Shown: positions 61,275-64,000 of the stretch, piece after piece | How positions within the stretch are numbered: the first letter of the stretch is position 1 | Layout: every line of letters starts with the position of its first letter | Position numbers and translations under genes: made by a program | The notes under the pieces: model-generated | Database searches by the model: none | What the model saw: the letters and a program-made list of their open reading frames with translations, nothing else | Told to the model about the DNA's origin: nothing | Source of the DNA: Daucus carota subsp. sativus | Taxonomy: Eukaryota > Streptophyta > Magnoliopsida > Apiales > Apiaceae | Direction: 5' to 3' | NCBI RefSeq assembly: GCF_001625215.2 | Contig: NC_030385.2 | Coordinates: forward strand, 30,653,598 to 30,717,597 | DNA: 64,000 nucleotides

Positions 61275-61520
61275 AATATACAGGGGGTGTTTATTTCCGG
61301 CTTAAAAGCCGGGCTTCTGGTTTATAAGTTAGAAACACTTATTTGTGCCGTTTGTGTCAAGAAGCACTTATAAAAGTTAAGAATGCTAGCTTTTGTTTCA
61401 GGTTTCTGCTTATCTCCCAAACACTTTAATCACTTATAACTCTTTTCTTGTTTCTAACTTTTACTCCACCTTTTTATTTTAAGCAAAAAACGCTTATTTT
61501 AAACTCAACCAAACACCTCA
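61275..61520. mobile_element. Possible hAT-like MITE
   Basis: GGGGGTGTTTATTTCCGGCTTAAAAGCC at the left and CAACCAAACACCTC at the right; flanks AATATACAG and ACTATACAG are alike. The interior resembles 11826-12052. Confidence 0.55.
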
Positions 61521-63690
61521 TACTATACAGATATGCAGTAGACAGAGAGAGTTTATCTTTGTCAAAAATTTGGGTTAAATATCTCTGGCAAAAGACTGAG
61601 ATATTCGATCAATCAATCAACACTTTCAACTTCCCATTAAAATTTACCATCATCAATCTACCATTACAGCGGGCACAGTAACTAGAACTAACTTTTTTAA
61701 TCTAACGGTTAGAATCGACTCATCTAACTCACCTTTAATTCTACAGTTACCTGTACATTACAAATGACCCCCAAAACTACCACCACCCCTTCATTTTCAC
61801 AGCAAAAGCCCTAGCATCTGCTCTAGTTTTTTCAACTGTGAGTTCTATTAACTTAACTATTGCATATTCATCTTATCTTTACTTATATTCTGGTTTTATA
61901 TTTGTGCATATCTACTTCTATTTGTCTAGCTGTTGTGTTGTTAATCACGTATTCAACTGTTTCTATGGTTTGTTAATTTACCGTAGTTGTGCATGTTTTG
62001 CTAAGCTTGATTTGTTATACATATAGTTCTGGTGTTTTTTTTTTTCGCCACGATATATAGTTCTGGTGTTAATATATTATGATACTAAGTTTTTGTAAAT
62101 AAATGACAATCATGATCTGTTGATCTGTAGTAAATATGTTCTTAGGAAGACAAAATTGTCACATGCGATATGTACTCCCTCCGTCCCAGGGAGTAGTATA
62201 CGCATGGTGTTGTGTGGAACGGAAGTTAGGAAGAAGTGTAATTGGTAAAGTTAAGTAGGAGAAGTGGGTAAAATGATGGGACCAACTAATATTTAATGTA
62301 TAAAATGGGTATGGTGTGAGTAAAGTGGTGCGACCGCTAATATTTAAGGTATAAAGGAGGTGTAGTGGAAGGAAACAGTGGGTGTAAAGTTTTATATTAT
62401 AAAATTTTATTGCTTTATGAATCTATACAATTGAATTAGATGTCCTAAAAAAGGAACCGTATAAAAAAATGAATGAGATGGGGGTATTGTTTGAGTGGTT
62501 TATTTATTTGTATAAGTTGCATATGCTTTCGGACTTATTTTATTTTTAATAGTTTCCCTGTGCTGCGAGATATTAGTCCAATGTACTGTAATTGCTTTGT
62601 TTAGATCTTCTAAATGAATTTTCAGTGTTGATATCAATGTTGCAGGTCTTAATTAGTTGTTTTCCGTGTTTAAAACGTTGAGAATAGATGTTTTGGTGAA
62701 CATTTGATCATTTGAGATCGTGTGTTGCAATTATTTAAAATATATTTGAGACCTCTAATATATACATCTGGTTCACAGCTAAAACTGGCCCCTAGTATCA
62801 TAGAAAAACCCTGGAAGATGCGAGTTTTATATATACCAAGTTTATGTATGTTCTGTTCATATATATTTTTGTATATTTTGGTTGGATTTATTTGTGTACA
62901 GTTGTGTTTGTCTCAGTACACTCTTGCTGTTCTGTTTTTTGTAAATTTTTTGCAGTAATGCGTCTCTAAGTTTATATATTTTTAGCTCTATTTTCATCAT
63001 GTTTTGGTGACCTTGATTTCTTGTAACATATACACTCATTTGTGGCATTCATATATTGAGTTTATATGGACCTGTAAGATGTAGAATGAGTATCATCATC
63101 TGCAGTATATACTGCTAAAAATGGTCATAAATTTAATATCTACATAAATATTCTTATCCTGGTTTGTTTCTTTGACAGCATTATATGGATGTTTTCAGTT
63201 TAGTATTCATGTATAGGGGTGATATTTGATTTTAATATGACTCATGAACTGCAGTAATGAATGGTGACAGTAAATCCATAAGATTCTGCCTAATTTTTTG
63301 TTATAGTGGTTCTATTCCATTTCTCATAGCTTTGAAGTTCCCTTCCCGATTTTGTACAAGATGATTAGTGTGCGTTTGATGTGAGAAGGGCATTGATCGA
63401 GCTATGATTTTTAAGGGCCTGGTGTAAATTGTACAGGTCTAATGGGGTTTTGTATATGTTGTCAAATGCACTCAATAGAGTACATGTTGAAAAGCATGCA
63501 TAAGTAAAGTTCAATTATATTTTGCTTGCAAATTATATTCTTTTTGTGTGTTACAAACTTGGCAAATAAGAAACTTCTATTGGTTTGGGAAGGAACTAAT
63601 GATGACCTGTTAGATTGTTTACAACATTCTCTCTGCGATATCTATCTGATAAATCTCATAGTTATGCTTTTGGTGGACTCAGAGTATCAA
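61521..63690. other. Upstream region and long 5'UTR intron of copy 3
   Basis: The leader TTTTCACAGCAAAAGCCCTAGC at ~61794 matches the other two copies. A donor GTGAGT at 61839 and an acceptor GACTCAG ending at 63682 would give a ~1.84-kb 5'UTR intron, holding a Stowaway at 62175-62484. No other gene seen. Confidence 0.5.
62175..62484. mobile_element. Stowaway MITE, degenerate right end
   Basis: CTCCCTCCGTCCCAGGGAG at the left; at the right only GAGATGGGGG before TA. Interior words (GAATTAGATGTCC, AAAAAAGGAACCG) recall the element at 14963. 310 bp. Confidence 0.65.
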
Positions 63691-64000
63691 ATGGCAGGAG
63701 AGTATTCAGATTATGATGATGATTATTCAGGTGAACAACACTATGCTCTTGTTGACTATGGTACCACTGACCCAGAGACCAACTCGAAAAGTGAAGGATA
63801 TTCAGGTGAACAGCACCATGCTCTTGGTAACTATGGTACCAGTTACTCAAAGTCCTTGACTCAAAGTGGTGGAAAGGGGGTGAATGTGTATCAACAGACA
63901 TACCGTGCTAAGAATGAGGACAAACAGACTGGGAGCTATAAACGCTTCACTGCTAAGGACAAGGCGGTGGCAGGTGAACCCTTTGTGGATAGGTGTGGGA
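63691..64000 (+). CDS. Hydrophilic repeat protein, unnamed family, copy 3 (runs off the window)
   Basis: Open from ATG at 63691 to the window end (103 codons); the 3' end is missing. Starts MAGEYSDYDDDYSGEQHYAL. It has two repeats of YSGEQH(Y/H)AL(V/G)(D/N)YGT, a different motif from copy 2, then YSKS and the family core YRAKNEDKQTGSYKRFTAK, GEPFVDR. The usual Tyr of DRYG is Cys here. The leader and 5'UTR intron layout match the other copies. Unknown function. Confidence 0.75.
   Translation, partial: MAGEYSDYDDDYSGEQHYALVDYGTTDPETNSKSEGYSGEQHHALGNYGTSYSKSLTQSGGKGVNVYQQTYRAKNEDKQTGSYKRFTAKDKAVAGEPFVDRCG

Overview
This is nuclear DNA of a flowering plant, most likely a eudicot. Intergenic DNA is AT-rich, genes are split by GT-AG introns, the genes belong to plant families (GDU, RLCK, PR-1, UGT), and there are many small DNA transposons (Stowaway, PIF/Harbinger-like, hAT-like). 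I cannot name the species.

Layout. (a) 1-6.4 kb: a cluster of six small intronless genes from three families: two GRF zinc-finger proteins, two proteins of an unnamed family ending in an acidic SDxxMSDDE-type tail, and two basic proteins sharing a G(R/K)xWVxTxxE block. They are arranged around divergent promoters, one built of 63-bp tandem repeats, and are bracketed by ~100-bp near-identical inverted repeats. This is the least explained part of the window. (b) 6.4-18 kb: transposon-rich DNA around two duplicated GLUTAMINE DUMPER genes. (c) 19.2-20.7 kb: a PTI1-like receptor-like cytoplasmic kinase. (d) 22.5-26.7 kb: an ARL1-type Arf GTPase in 8 exons. (e) 33.4-28.0 kb, minus: a complete 20-exon xylose isomerase. 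(f) 34-38 kb: a retroposon and several MITEs. (g) 47.7-40.1 kb, minus: a 10-exon DUF676-type lipase/serine esterase with one GC-AG intron; a Mutator-like element carrying a PPR fragment sits in one of its introns. (h) 49.2-51.5 kb, minus: two PR-1/CAP genes. (i) 52.3-53.6 kb, minus: a family-1 glycosyltransferase of flavonoid 3-O-GT type with two altered sugar-donor positions. (j) 56.5-64 kb: three tandem members of an unnamed hydrophilic Tyr/Asp/Ser-rich family; the third runs off the window end.

The housekeeping genes (ARL1, xylose isomerase, kinase, lipase) show no functional link to each other. Local functional units are the two GDU genes, the two PR-1 genes, the three hydrophilic-protein genes and the six-gene cluster. 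Gene models for split genes were built by hand from splice signals, reading-frame phase and family knowledge. All lengths close in frame, but no transcript was available.
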